From assembly GCA_009760855.2 (NCBI GenBank), contig WPIO01000005.1:2341001-2405000 (forward strand): DNA of 64,000 bases. Reading direction: 5' to 3'. Source of the DNA: Cristatella mucedo (Eukaryota > Bryozoa > Phylactolaemata > Cristatellidae). The position numbers and the translations under genes were made by a program. Below the pieces are notes generated by a model. That model was not told the DNA's origin and ran no database searches. It saw nothing but the letters and a program-made list of their open reading frames with translations. Below are positions 10,256 through 23,200 of this stretch, one piece after another. Position 1 is the first letter of the stretch; the number at the start of each line of letters is the position of its first letter.

Positions 10256-12570
10256 CTACTACGTAGTCAAGCTTCTCCAGCCTATATGAGTACGAATTAA
10301 GGGCAATGGAATTGCATGCTGTGAATGAGCTGAATGTATATTAATGAGATAACGCCGAGGTCAGCATGAGCTCGAGACAGCCCCACTCGCAGCCAGCCTG
10401 ACTGCACTCAGGGATTTCGTGTCATTGTTCGAGACTCGCTTACAATTTATTTATGCTCGCTCGCATGGCCTCGGCGTCAGCACTTTCGGCCATAACCACA
10501 TGTGTATTAAAGAATGAGTAATTTAGGATTGATGAAGAGCTCAAGCTAAAGCGGGACTCCATTGTTGACAGACTTTCGATGCCGGCATTTTGAAAGCAGT
10601 CTTAGATTGCAGTGAATCGATCCCGTCCAGCAGCGAGCCCGACTGGAGCTGACAGCACCACCTCGGCGGTCCACTCCGTATGCGTATTCAGAGTGTCTCA
10701 TTGTCTCGCTGTACGCCGTTTGGTCGTTCTAAGCCAATACCGTCGCGCACATTATGGTCTAGGCATCGCCTGTGCATGAGCGTCACTTAGTCAAACGCCC
10801 TGCCCAACCAAGCCGAGGAGCCTCAAAAGCACCTCAGTTGTCTCGGTCTTCCGGCTCTCGCTATCTGAGTGCAAGCGCCACATCTGGCCCTAGCTGCAGT
10901 CGCTTATTCTGACCGTCTTGCATCCGCACTCTTGTTTGGCTACACATGTGCCTCTAGGAATAGCTTGCATGGCGATCTGGTAAAGAGGCATTTCGCTGGC
11001 CGTTTGGTTAATCGTGGACCATCATGTTGAGTGATGGATAGGTTTTCGAGAACTTACCCCGGATTGTCCGAAGTGTCACTTAGGCACTACAAATAGCGCT
11101 GTCGTAGTTGGTTCCAATTTACGGTCGAGAGGTCATAGTGCAGGACGGATTTGAACCTCAGACCACATGGTCCAAAATCTGCTTATTAACATACGATTTG
11201 GTATTTTCGGACTCTGCTTTGCTTCAGAGGCTACAGGTCGAGAGAAGTCAGCCTCAGCTATTGGTCTTAGTTGGGATCGTTACTCCAGATGGCATTCGTC
11301 ACAGCCGAAGTAGGCAGCTAGTCTTTGACCCGCCTCGGTACTAGCTTTTGATCTAAGTGTAAGGCTGGAATGCGAAGAGGCAGGGTACCTCAAGAAGGCG
11401 TGAGGCTGTGTGGCTCACGTGATCCTCGGCAATGTGCTACTTGGAGGTCCGCAGAACGAGAGGGCAACCCAATAAGCAGTCTCCGAGCAGCCCGGTAGAA
11501 GTTTTGCTAAGGTCAAATGTTGTAACTACAAGTAACTCAAATGGCTTACGATAAGCAAAAAGATGAGTGTCTTTTTGACAAGCTTGATGAGTAGGCGTTC
11601 AACGGCAGATACCCAGGCGCTGACTTACTTAGGGTGGGATTTTGTATTAACTCAGCATCCTCGTTTAACGGCTTAATTTATGATGCCCAATTCATCAGAA
11701 GAAACTCGCTCTATATGCACTTTGCGTTCAAGAAATAGTGAGCCATATTGCCTTCTGCTTGCGCATTTCTATCTCCGCAACTATTCATTGTAACTATGGA
11801 ATTTAAAAAAGTGGAAGATTAGTGGCCAACTGCAATCGCTAGCAGATTGAACGACCGCTTTTACCCTATAAGGGGCCACCAATATGCTCCCCTGTTTAGC
11901 CAGCCTTAGGGTGGTGGTTGTAAACTAATTCGGCTATTTAAGGCTTAACAACATATGTTCTTACCAGCTTGACTGTGATTAATCGTGTGATAAAGATCAC
12001 CAAAAATACAGGACCATGGAGATGTTGGTTCAGTGTTGAGGCTGCAGCGCTGCATACTAGAAGGATTGTGAGCAGCTGAGGCTACTCCAAGTAGTACATG
12101 TCGCATCCCTACTTTTGATGTTACAGGTAGTGAAAAGTCAGTTGCAAATAAGATCAATTCTAAAAATGGCCATTGAAATGACCGTTTTTGGCTTGCTTAA
12201 ATAGCACAGTCTGGAACGGGGACTCGAAACTGTCCGCAAGTTCGGGCACAAGTTGTCGACCTGTGAAGGATGCCTAATGAAATGTATCGTGTTGTGTTGT
12301 CAAAACAAACCAACTTGGCAAGTGGTTCCTCACGGAATTGCATGACATACACTCAGGCATAGCTAGGATAATAGACATAACCATTATCGTAAATGTGGCC
12401 ATTATCCTAAATCGAAGTATATACAAATATTGTTTAGTGGCCAAGCATCGATGCCAAAGTCAAATAATTGTTTGGGCTTGCATGGTTGTAGTGAAACCCC
12501 CACCCATCGACTTGCAAAGTGCTAGGATGGTTGCACCTCACATCGAGCTACTTCTCATCCTAAGGCTATA
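10256..12570. other. Unassigned sequence
   Basis: No recognised repeat or gene. An open frame at 11108-11344 (78 codons) lacks a known motif and is probably chance. Confidence 0.4.
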
Positions 12571-12750
12571 CCTAAGAGTCCGTGGCAACGAATCTGTTTC
12601 TACTTTGACGGGCCCATGGGCTACTGCCTTTTTCTGAAAGGGGTCGACACCTTCACGAAGTGGCCTGAAGTGTTTGCCACGCAGCAGGTTCGCTACAGGG
12701 AAAACCTGCGCTACTTACGAAAGTATATCCTGTTCGGGCAAAAGAGTGTG
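12571..12750 (+). pseudogene. Ty3/Gypsy integrase remnant
   Basis: The frame from 12571 reads PKSPWQRICFYFDGPMGYC, then LFLKGVDTFTKWPEVFATQQ. This is the start of the retroviral-type integrase core of Gypsy elements, whose usual form is PWxRxHxDFAGP followed by VVVDxxSKWPEV. The following VRYRENLRYLRKYILFGQ fits the next helix. No reverse transcriptase, RNase H or LTR is visible alongside, so it is a short relic. Confidence 0.7.
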
Positions 12751-13485
12751 CTCAAACTGTGGAGTCCAGCTGAGAAGAATATTTTATTGTTTTATGCTCC
12801 GACATAAAGGCAGAGAAGAGATACGCAAGAGTGATTGATCGAATCTCGATCGATCCTTCCGCGGCAGAATCTCTAGCGTGATATAGCGGCCGGTTCCAAG
12901 CATTTTCAATCCCTGGAACTTTCCAGCTGCACGAGACCCCCGAAAGTAGCCTATCTTCTGTCTGCATGTGGCTAGCTCGAGAATCTAGTTGACGCACTTG
13001 CGAACAATGCGCTGCTTTCTCCTACTTTCTTTGCGGGCTTTCTCCACGCACCTATTTTAGTGCAAGGAATATAGTCTATAATTTGATACAACAAAGTCGT
13101 ACGCACAGAGTATAGCAGCTAGTGGCTCCACTCGATTCTTAACCTCAAAGAATTTTTGGATAAAATGCAGAGCTTTCGCGATTTGTGGAAAGTGCTACGA
13201 GTAAGGCTTTCTGGATGGAGCCGTTACTGCATTTGCTTCAGGCTTCTTTAGGACGTTAGGCCCGCGGGGTTCTCTTCGCTGCTGTGCAAGCTTAGAGGCG
13301 ATAGTTGGTATTATGACGCTCGTGCTACTTTTGTCATGCGATTTGTCAAGTCAAGGCAGCGACAGTCACCAATAGTTTGTTGTTGGTGCATACGATGGGA
13401 TGCGTCGCTCATCTACAGAATTTAAAGAAGCGCAGAGCCGGGCTGCTAGAATGCAGCAAAGCTGCCAGAGCCTCTAAAGCAGGAG
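12751..13485. other. Unassigned sequence
   Basis: No recognised gene or repeat. Confidence 0.4.
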
Positions 13486-13738
13486 CACGAAATTTAGTGG
13501 GTCCCTGTGATTCGTCCTTTATGTGCTTATGGGTGCTGACACTGTGCATGCTGCCACTAACCAAACTTGCATGCTGATTCTGAGCACGTCACCCCTAACT
13601 ATGTTACTCTTGTTGTTTATCAAAAATGAAACTACTAACCATTTGATTATGCTTCCTTTGCAGCAAATGCAAAGTGCCTAGAAAGTGATTGAGTTCTCCG
13701 AGGGTGCTATATCAAATGCATTATTATTATTATTATTA
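13486..13738 (+). repeat. LINE-A 3' UTR fragment
   Basis: It begins at the TTTAGTGGGTCCCTGTGATT stretch that follows the ORF in other copies, has the ACTGTGCATGCTGCCACTAA motif, and ends with the 3' hairpin and (TTA)n. Confidence 0.85.
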
Positions 13739-14261
13739 GTACGTAGGTCTGCAAGCCTACCTGCAGCCAAAAACTGACAAAGGTACGGGGACAACGTAGA
13801 TTTATGCATATACCTTAACATTTGATTAGCTTAAAATACGAAGTACGTTTGGATTCTACTGTCGATGCTAGTTAAACAATTTGTTGGTGGCTGTGCCAGA
13901 TGGTTAGATTATTCGCTAAAGTGACTCAACAGCTGCGCCAGCGAGCGATTGCGGAGAATTACAGAGCGGTCCAATAATCTTCAAGAACGAGCCTCCGACG
14001 TTTTTTAAGCCGATGGATAAACTCAGTGCTTTCTCTGGAAATTAGTGCTTGCCTAGCTCAACCTATTTCAGCCCCAGTCACCCTATTTAAACCCCGGCAG
14101 GAACTAATATGACCTCGATTATGACTTCCGGACTAGAGATTCCTCAATTATAATGGCTAAAGACCATAATTATGGGCAGCTCAGTGTGCATGTATCTGCT
14201 TACATTAAGCCTGCTGCTTGCGTATGTTACTGCTTAGCACTTGGCAAACCTTTATATGCAG
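13739..14261. other. Unassigned sequence
   Basis: Nothing recognised. Confidence 0.4.
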
Positions 14262-14276
14262 CATCTGTAAAGTGCC

Positions 14277-14354
<78 letters not shown>

Positions 14355-14391
14355 CATTTCTCCGAGGGTGCCATACACATATAATATTATG
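14262..14391 (+). repeat. LINE-A 3' hairpin expanded by (GA)n
   Basis: TAAAGTGCCTAGAGAGAGAG leads into about 70 bases of GA, then ATTCATTTCTCCGAGGGTGC. The flanks are the two halves of the LINE-A hairpin, so the microsatellite grew from the GAAAGAGATT segment. Confidence 0.85.
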
Positions 14392-15640
14392 ATTATAGCA
14401 AAGAGTATCATCTCGTCAATACTTGGTCGTTCATCTGTCAGCTTCCTATGCGTTTAGAAGTGGCGGTCGCGCCGTGAAATGTAGAGCCAGAAAGCACACG
14501 GTTCGTATTGAGACACACAGTTTGCTGTCACGCTCCGATCTCACTTATATTCAGCATTCGTACGTGCATCGACACTACTTCTTCTCGCAATGGCTTTTCA
14601 AGGAGTTAGTTCCCCTACAATTTAATCAATCATCAGGGAGATATAGCACTGGTCACTACGGCAGCGTTTTGCTTGAAGACGTTTTTAGTGCAGCTACACG
14701 AAATCGTTGCACTGTTTACTGCTAGCAGGACTATGATTAGTGAGTAGACAACGGAACAAGGCTCGAAGATGTGCGAGAGACTATCAGTGATAAGGAGTTA
14801 GAGTCTGAGCCCGAAGGAGAATACATGCGTGCCAAGGAGGAAGGCTTGGTCTAAACCGGAATTTGCGTGGCATTTTGAAGACCATCATCTTTACCACCAG
14901 CAGAACCTGGCTAAGGTAATTGTGGACGTTGAAGGAAATTGGGAGAGTTGATTCCACACAAATTCTACTATCTAGACGATGCGTTAAAATCCTCTCTTTG
15001 GCCCATAACTCGCTCCACTCTCTAGCGCCAGCCGGAATTTACGTCCACCGTATGTTGGTTCAGAGTGCTCACTCACTATACAATCATGGTCGTGCAGGCG
15101 TTCGAGTTCGCTATTCTGATTAACAGTACTTCAAGGCCCCACGTTTTATAACCAAAGTTTGAGCGCTACCCATGCGCGCGTCCTTAAGCTCATTATTTAC
15201 TACTCACGTTATATATTCACGATGTAATTATTGCAACCAGGAAACTAACAACACAACAACAACAACACACTAACAACACACTCTAGTTATCTTTAAAGAA
15301 TAGAGCAGAGGTACTTAATAGCTAGTTCAATTTTCAACGAGCCTGTGGTGCTGGGATGAGGCAAGAGCTCATTCAAATCAGGTTTATGGGGTTAGGGCGC
15401 ACTCAGGGAAGCGTATCACCACCGTTCATTGCCATCGGTATTGCGGATAAGTTCTTTTATGCTCGTGCTAAATCAGAAGACAGTTGATAAGGCCAGGCTT
15501 GGCCGACCGTCTACAGCAGTGACTGACATTGAGCAGCCATTGCTCGTCATTATTCGAAGATTGCTGATGCAGAGAAAACTCACGATCTTATACTGATATT
15601 GCTTGCATATGCTTGCAGACATGTTCACGTAAATAGATAA
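14392..15640. other. Unassigned sequence
   Basis: No gene recognised. A short (ACA)n run lies at about 15247-15285. Confidence 0.4.
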
Positions 15641-15802
15641 ATAAATAGATTTATGGAGATGCATAGCTGAGGCTCGCAGAGATAGTAAAAAAGATAAAAG
15701 ATGGTAAAAATAAAATAATAAATAAAAATAAAAATAAATAAATAAAAATATAAATATAAAATAAATAATAATATTAAAAATAAAAAGATAGTAAAATAAG
15801 CA
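15641..15802 (+). repeat. A-rich (AAATA)n low-complexity sequence
   Basis: A/T-only runs such as AATAAAAATAAAAATAAATA. The hydrophobic open frames on the other strand are artefacts of this composition. Confidence 0.85.
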
Positions 15803-17870
15803 GATAAAATTGGCCGGCAAGCGAATTGCAGTTTTCTTTCGAAGCAGCTTGCCGAGGACTTGGCAGCTGCTGATATTTGAATCGTTCGCTGCCGATCGGC
15901 ACGCCGCTTCGACGTTGAGCGCAACGACGCTTTGTGATACAGTCATCATTCACTGCTTTTGAAAGCGAATTAGTGCAGAAAAATTAGTCCTTGCAATGAC
16001 GATCTCTTATACATCTCAGATAGCCACCGTGCGCTTCAGAACTCTCTGGGTTCTACTACTCAGGCGAGTGGCTTGCGCTAAGCGCGCGGCTTTTTTAAAG
16101 CCCCTTTGCCTTCCCCGCCTAGATCGTAAGCTTCCTTTAAAGCGCGGCTTTTAAGGACATACTGAGTTGCCAGCAGATGGATAGGCAGCGGTGGCTCGAA
16201 TGGCCCGCGATCGTGCTTGCAGACCTCGACTAGAAGACTTAGTGATTAGTGGCGACGACACCAGTCATTGGAGCCACCAGCCTTGGCTTGGCCGCCCAGT
16301 TTAATCACGAATGATGCTACCGACGTTGAAGTTTGACCACGACTGCATCCGCTGAGAACTGAAATTCGCCAAGTCCCTGTGCCCCTTGCCCAAATCCGTA
16401 CGGTTTTGGAGGTCTACCAATTAGCGTCCCTCGGCGTTGCAATGTCTCGGCAGGTTTCTTCCCGATCTAGTATTTAGTCCCACGAGCTGGTTGATTTCGG
16501 ATGACTTTGTAAGACACTCGGAAGGTCCGTGAAATTCCTTAGCAAAGCCATGAAAGTCGACATTTTCTAGCATCTAACGACTGCTCCGAGTGAGCTGTGA
16601 ATGTGGCGTTACGAAGCGATACAGGAAAACACCCCAGTTTCCAAACCCCTAGACTCTGGAACTACGAACGCCAACAGATTAACCGAATCACGAGTCTTAT
16701 TGTAGAGCTCGCTAAAACGCTTTTAGAATGATATTCATTTGATTACAACAATTTACGAACAAGCCAAGCAACAAAGAGACGCTCTAATAAATTTAAGTCA
16801 GTCACCATGAGATCACTTTCGAGTGGAGGCAGTATGAAATCGCGTCACAATTTTCTAAACCATGAAAATGGTCTCAGCAGCAAACTGCGGAGCAATCGGG
16901 TGAAATGGTGAAAACAATCTTCGTAATAGGCACAGTAACTCAGGAAGAACATGTGGAGCCTCAATCTTGCGTAACGTAAACGCGTTTCGTTGCCGCTCTA
17001 CTTTCTCCAGGGATTAAACGCTGCTCAGATAAGACACGCGATTAGCACACAGGAATGGAGCTCAAAGCCGAATGGCTAAGGAAGAAATGTCAAAGCCCCC
17101 TCATGATCGATACCTTCGGATAGAGGCTAGGTGCAGACGTAGCTAGTAAATATCCGAAGGCCCGTGCTTGCCTAGTGCAGGCACTAACGATCGTGTCCAA
17201 GAGCCCAGTGACGTCGGACGCCAGCGGAGGATAAATCTTACGCTGGAAGTGGTCGACAAAAATTCGGTCTGCTCGGTCTGCCTGCAGTGCTGCTGGGGAA
17301 AGAAGGCCGCCAGGGGATCTTATGACTGGTTTGTAATCAAGCTGCTGATGCAGCTGCGTCCTGTCTCGACGAGCTAGTAGAGGGCAGCCTTTCTTCCGGT
17401 TTGCTCTCCATGCCCAAAGAGAACAGGCACAGGCTTGGCAAAGTGCATTAAAAGGGAACCAATTCCGCTCTAAAACAATCAGATGTTTTCGAAATTTCTA
17501 GCAATTGTTGACCCATACATTTCGTCAAGAAGCTTGAGCGAGAGAATGGTAAAATCCGGCAAAATCCGTAACTGAAGTTTGACGAGGGTGAACTGCACCC
17601 GCTTCGCTTACGGTAATTCTTGTTAAGTGCTCGTATTAAGCGCCTCTGGACTTGGCCTTCTGCATCACATCTCCGACCTCACAACCGGACACTGTTCTGG
17701 TTGATGGTAGAGTTAGCATGTTGATACGCCGCAACCACATTGAAGGCTAGCTAATGGGCGTAGCCCTTGCGGTGTTCCTAAGATTAGCCAGACCCCTATA
17801 AAGATAAGCTTTAGATCTTGCTTAATTTAATCCTGGGCGAGGCGCTGTGTGAATACACACAGACCAACAG

Positions 17871-17872
<2 letters not shown>
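15803..17872. other. Unassigned sequence
   Basis: No gene or repeat family recognised. Confidence 0.4.
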
Positions 17873-17908
<36 letters not shown>

Positions 17909-17948
17909 GCACGCGCACGCACGCACACACACACGCACACACACACAT
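17873..17948 (+). repeat. (AC)n microsatellite
   Basis: AC repeats with GCGC interruptions, just beyond the 3' terminus of the minus-strand LINE-A copy at 18006. Confidence 0.95.
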
Positions 17949-18005
17949 ACGCTTAGACGAGAACGCACGAAAGCGCATGGCCACACGCCTGCACATAGAC
18001 ACGCC

Positions 18006-19178
18006 TAATAATAATAATAATATTGCACTTGATAAAGCGCCCTCAGAGAACTTAATCTCTTTCTAGGCGCTTTACATTTGCTGCAAAGTGATACGCAATA
18101 GAATAGTAATTAAAATCATGCTTGAAAATCAAACAAAATGAATAACATGGTTAGGGGTTACATGCACTGGGTCAGCATGCAAATGTGGTTAGTGGCAGCA
18201 TGAACAGTGTCAGCACGCATAAGCACATCGAGGACGAATCACAAGGACCCACTAAACGCTGTCCTAAATAGGTATGTTTTTAAGTTTCTTTTAAATGTGG
18301 TCAGGTCAGGGGATGTTCTGATGCAGGTCGGGAGGGAGTTCCAGGCTGTGGGAGCATACGAGCTAAATGCCCGGTCTCCAAAGGATTTAAGGTTTGTACG
18401 AGGTATTTCTAGACTGTTGGATTCCGAAAAGCGAGTGGTACGATGCTTTGCCTGATGGGGTAGTATATCTGAAAGATAGGCTGGAGCCATAGAATGAAGA
18501 GACCTAAAAGTGAGCGACAAAACCTTGAAGTCAATCCGTTGCTTGACTGGTAACCAGTGCAGGTCGGCGAGAAGTGGAGTAATGTGGCAACTGCGACGCT
18601 CACGACAGACAAGCCTAGCTGCAGAGTTTTGCACCAGCTGCAATCGCCTGATCACACATGCTGGAAGGCCAGTAAGCAGTGAGTTGCAGAAGTCGAGACG
18701 AGATGTCACGAATGCATGGACCAACTTGGACGTGGTATCCTTATCTAAACAAGCCCTAATTTTAGCAATGTTATGAAGCTGAAAATAGGCTGATTTGACT
18801 GTGGAGCTGATGTGGTCGTCTAACGAGAGGTCGCTTTGGAATATGACACCTAGATTTCGAGCTGATGCAACTGGAGATATGCTGGCAGAGCCAATTTTGA
18901 AAGTCAGCCTTTCCAATTTCTGAATAACACTAGGTTTGCCCATAACTAGTAAGTTAGTTTTATCATCGTTTAGTTTTAGAAAATTTGCTGCCATCCAGGA
19001 TCGGATGTCATCAATGCATGCAGCAAGTGAGTTGAGAGAATTTGAGGTGCTCGAAGGCTGGGAGGGATCAAAGCAAAGGTACAACTGAGTGTCATCCGCA
19101 TAGAAGTGAAAGCCTAGATTGTGCTTGGCAATCACATCAGCAAGAGGGAGAGTATAAACGGTGAAAAGGACCGGACCT
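18006..19178 (-). mobile_element. LINE-A (L2-type non-LTR retrotransposon), 5'-truncated, frame still open
   Basis: Read on the minus strand, an uninterrupted frame of about 310 codons (19186 down to 18239; the first codons are flank) covers the reverse transcriptase palm and C-terminus. Landmarks are [31 protein letters not shown] with both catalytic Asp, [67 protein letters not shown] and APTAWNSLP. This arrangement is typical of the L2 and related CR1-group LINEs. A 3' UTR follows, then the AGCGCC/GGCGCT hairpin (about 18038-18076) and a (TTA)n tail at 18006. The endonuclease and the 5' half of the RT are missing, so it cannot move by itself. The open frame suggests a fairly recent insertion. 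Confidence 0.92.
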
Positions 19179-20225
19179 ACATACACAATATACTATAAAT
19201 ATATATCTCTCGGTCTCTCTGTCCGTCTCAATAAATATGCATATTATACAGGTCCATACGCTGATAAGCAGTACATAGCCTGAATGCACGTACAGGTGCA
19301 TTCATTTGCATGTGTACTAGAGCTTGGAGCCTCTCAATAATGACGGGTGGGAAGATCCTCTAGAAGAGCTTCTTCTCAGCCTCTGCCACGACCCTCTTCA
19401 GTAGAAATAGCAAGGTCCGCCTCCCGTACAGACCTGTGGGTGACTGTCTGATTGCACGGTCTCTTATAAGCCTTATGAAGATCGTAACCCAAAACCCAAC
19501 CCCAAATTGCATTTTGAGCGAAACATTACACAGAATTCCCCGCCTATTAAGCGAAGTAGGCAATAGTTAGCTAGAAACTCCTAGGGTTTTTTAAGTTAAT
19601 TGCCCCTTCTGAGCTCCCTCTCCTACTACGAGCACCGCTTTTGTATATTCGATTCTATATAGGTTGAACTATAGACACGCCAAGTACGTACTACATATAT
19701 TTGCGTAGGTACATAAAAGCACATGCTTATTAAAGTGCCTAGAATACAACAACTGGCCTTGATGCCTCGTTCTTTGCCTTCCAATTTATTCTCATCTGAT
19801 GGGTGCCTTTTATCCTTCGTGTCACTTAGCATTTTCACTGTTAATCTGTGACTAGCTGAAATCGTAATCGTGTCAATGAGTTTATGTAACTTGTGATGCA
19901 ATCGTATCAGTAGTTCATTACAAAAGCTGAATTATTTTAGTGTTACATGATATACCGTTAGCTCACTTCTTAAGGTGCCTGTCAATAATGATGGCTCCAT
20001 GACTATGTGACTGACTATATTCTTTGGGCCACTTTCGGTGGAATTGCAGAAGGGGATAATTTGGGACATTTAATTGGTACACCAAGAGTCAAGGTAGAAG
20101 TGAACCTCTAGCTGGGTGAATGAGGGCTTGTCTTTATTACTGCGGCGTCTTATTATAATAATAATTTTGATCGCTCACAACCTAGGTTGCTTTTTGCTGT
20201 CCTTGGCACTTAGATGTTGTGCGTC
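19179..20225. other. Sequence upstream of the proposed bestrophin start
   Basis: No TATA box or untranslated exon is evident. An AT-rich run lies at 19190-19250. Confidence 0.35.
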
Positions 20226-20284
20226 ATGACAGTATCTTATATACAAGTAGTAAGAGAAAAGCTTCTAGAGTTTGGTCAAATGCT
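20226..20284 (+). CDS. Bestrophin exon 1 (proposed start exon)
   Basis: This stretch opens with ATG and reads MTVSYIQVV, close to the MTVxY start of many bestrophins, with a G at -3 of the start. It ends in phase 2 (CT) before GTGCGA, and CT plus the first G of exon 2 makes Leu directly before WKGSIYK. The predicted N-terminus is about three residues shorter than human BEST1, and this offset persists at the neck residues. The donor is weak. An alternative is to end earlier at the stronger GTAAGA at 20250 and use a further small exon that I could not find. The 8-kb intron that follows also lowers certainty. Confidence 0.5.
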
Positions 20285-23200
20285 GTGCGAGCAAAAAAAG
20301 AAATATTCACAAGCTTTCAAAACGTCAACCAGCGTTGGAAAAGGTCACGCTTGCTTCTTTGAATTGTCAGTTTCGTTATCAGAGACATAATCCAAAAGCT
20401 GAAACAACTTCTCTTAAATAATGATCTTGAAATTTTCGTATGCAATCCTTATTCAGTGAATGCACACGCTAATTATTTCAATCAAAGATGCAAGATTTAT
20501 CAGGAAAACGGAAATTCTTACGTACCTGTTTATCTTAAGTACTGCAGAAAAAGGCACTGAAACAAGTCATCTTACTTATTCGTGGCTGCATGCGATTTCC
20601 GCCATTCCTTACAGCTCCAGGTTTGATCAATATCTCATTCATAATATGTCTCTTCTTGTTTCGTGCAGTCAATCAATGCACTTCACAGCTAACTCATGAT
20701 GCTGGAAGCTGATGAGAACGCTGATATCGAGCGCTTAATTGCAGTCTAAGATGGAAAAATGCAAAGATGGGAAACCAAGTTCTCAATGTGCTCTCATTTT
20801 TTGGAGAGCAGATGTCTTTCTCCAACCGATTGTTTTGAAGGACAATGCAGTCAGTAATTTCAAACAGACGAAGCGTTGTAGCTTCAACCCTCTTTTATCT
20901 TTTACTTTTAAAAACCACAGTTTAGGAATTCTTCTATGTGGCTCCTTTTCCGTTTGATGCTAATTAAAGAATATGGTAAAAGTGATCAGCGACGGAATAG
21001 TCTAAGCTAAATATTGCCATAATCTGAGATGAAGAACAAATCTCTAAGAAAAATAAGGCTTTATGAATGTTTTGATTTACTTATTGAACCTCTAAATACG
21101 ATTTAAAATATCTTTCAAATGCCTAACCACAAAAGCTGTAAGTAGGGCGTTAGTTATAATATCTGTGGTTAAAGTTTCCACTATTTAAAATTAATGTTAC
21201 GAGCCGCGTTAGCGTGATGCTACGAATTAGTGGGTAGTATTAATTAAAAATTCTTAGAATTCAGCTGGTAATGCAGGTGCCGATGGTATGTCTGCAGCTC
21301 ATTGTTACGCACGCATGCTGAGAAAAGAGGCTCTACAGTTTTTTTTTATAACTACACAGAATTTTGTCGCACTTCATTGCATCGCATTTTACATGCTCGG
21401 GCAGAAGCTTTTCATTGCATGTGAAGAAGTGAATCTAGAGCTAGCTAGCTTGGAAAGCTTGGCAGTGCTCTTCTGTTGCCTTCTTTGCTGCGTTAGAGTT
21501 AGAGTTCACCCGAAGCGAGTTTAGATACCGCTGGCTGAGAGAGAAGGAAGTGACGTAGCAGCTAGGAGGTCAGCCTTTTATTCCTCTTTATATCGCTTTT
21601 ATATCTCTTACCGGCTTTGAAGCTGGAGATTTTATTAAAAGCGCAGAAATGCAGGTTATTTGAACAGTGCAACCAAAGTGAAAGTGCAGTCAGATGCGTG
21701 CAGGCACATGCCTGGTGGCTAGCATAGTGCCACAGGCTAGCGTGTACATCAAGCCAAGTTGATAAACAAAATTCTTGAAGACAAGCAGCACTAATCGCTC
21801 TGCTCTGATTCAGCTGCAAGAAAGTCAACCGAGTGAGTGAAACCGGTTGCCTTTAGGATACCCATGACCCCCGCCCACCCCGCTCTCGCCTCACTGTCGC
21901 AGTTGCAGGATAAGCCAGACATGTCATCCTCGCCGACCAACTGGCATCGCCTCTTCATACTACCAGCCACTTGTCGGATGCAAGGCTCTCTTTTAAGTCT
22001 TTTGAAGGTCATAATCAGAATACCTAGTCGTAGGTGACTATCCAAATAATCACTTTTCAACTGCAATCCGGATTACATGCTGACCAATTCAATGAAGTTT
22101 TTAAAGCTTTTGTCCTGCTACCTGTCACACGTACTAACGAACGTACACGCGATTTCTTACGATTTGACTTCGTGCCCACGTTAAGAAGGACAAGCATTGA
22201 AAGAAAAGCCCTCGAGAGCTTCGGCCGTTGTCGTCGGAGTTTACTGTTTGCAGCACGCGCCGGAGCCAGTGGTTCCGACGCCCCGTTGCTTCGCAGATTA
22301 AGCAAGTACTTCGCGGGCACCCAGCGAAGTCTACGCGATGCCAGCCGCCTGCCTAATTGAACAATCATAAAATTTGGAAAATCCTTAAGCCCGTAGTGTA
22401 GTTTCGCGGACTCGTACGGAATTAAACGTCATTTGAAGACCGGTCTCCAGTAAGATTTGAACACTTCTTATAGCGTTCTCCGGATTTGGATTACAGAACT
22501 TGCCCACTGTTACAAACTCACAGTCGCGGCTTTTACACTAATATCCTTACGGCCGCAAGCGCAAGGCTCATGCGAGTGCTAGTCCCAGCCGACGTGCGGC
22601 AAATACTGGCAAACCTTGTATTGCGGCTAGGGACTTGCATGTGGCAGCACCTAGAAACGCTGCTATGCCCATGGCAGCTGCCGGCCCTAGCACCGATAAA
22701 GAGCGCCCTTACGTTAATATATAAAGTCCAATTCAATTGTGCTGAGCAGTAAGATCCGTCAGTGGCGAAGGGCTACAGGTGCGAGAACCAGCCGTTGCGC
22801 ACACACAAACTCTCGCTCGACGCCCAGGGCAAGAACTCAACTGCCTGGCGAAATGGTTGCATCCCAATTAAGCCGCAATTTTGTGACCACTATTAATTAT
22901 TAGCGGTTACGGCTAAGAATCGATTGTGCTAAAATCTACGGCCAGCGGAGAGGCGTAAAAGCCGAAGCCGTGAAATGGTCCGGAGCTGGTGCTCTAGCAG
23001 CAGATAGCCGATTTTCAGCTCTAGATTTGGAGCCGTTGCACGAGAGCCGTTGCACCTCGTGGGCGCCGTTGAACGCCTGTAACCCTACGCTGCTGTCGAA
23101 AGGACTTCTCTGCACTCTGGATGCAGACTTGCTATGTTGAGATGCGGGCGCTCGTCGTTGCTACCGTATTCCGATACTGTCGGCGTACGTGCGTGCATTG

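Noticed and set aside
14153-14457. Open frames with Arg-Glu or Ser-Leu repeats
   Set aside because: They arise from the (GA)n expansion inside a LINE-A tail.
15473-15949. Hydrophobic 158-codon minus-strand frame that looks like a membrane protein
   Set aside because: The Phe/Tyr/Ile run is the complement of A/T-only low-complexity sequence.
16002-16020. Resemblance of ATCTCTTATACATCT to a transposase mosaic end or library adaptor
   Set aside because: It lacks the full 19-base match and no junction or foreign sequence lies beside it; chance similarity.
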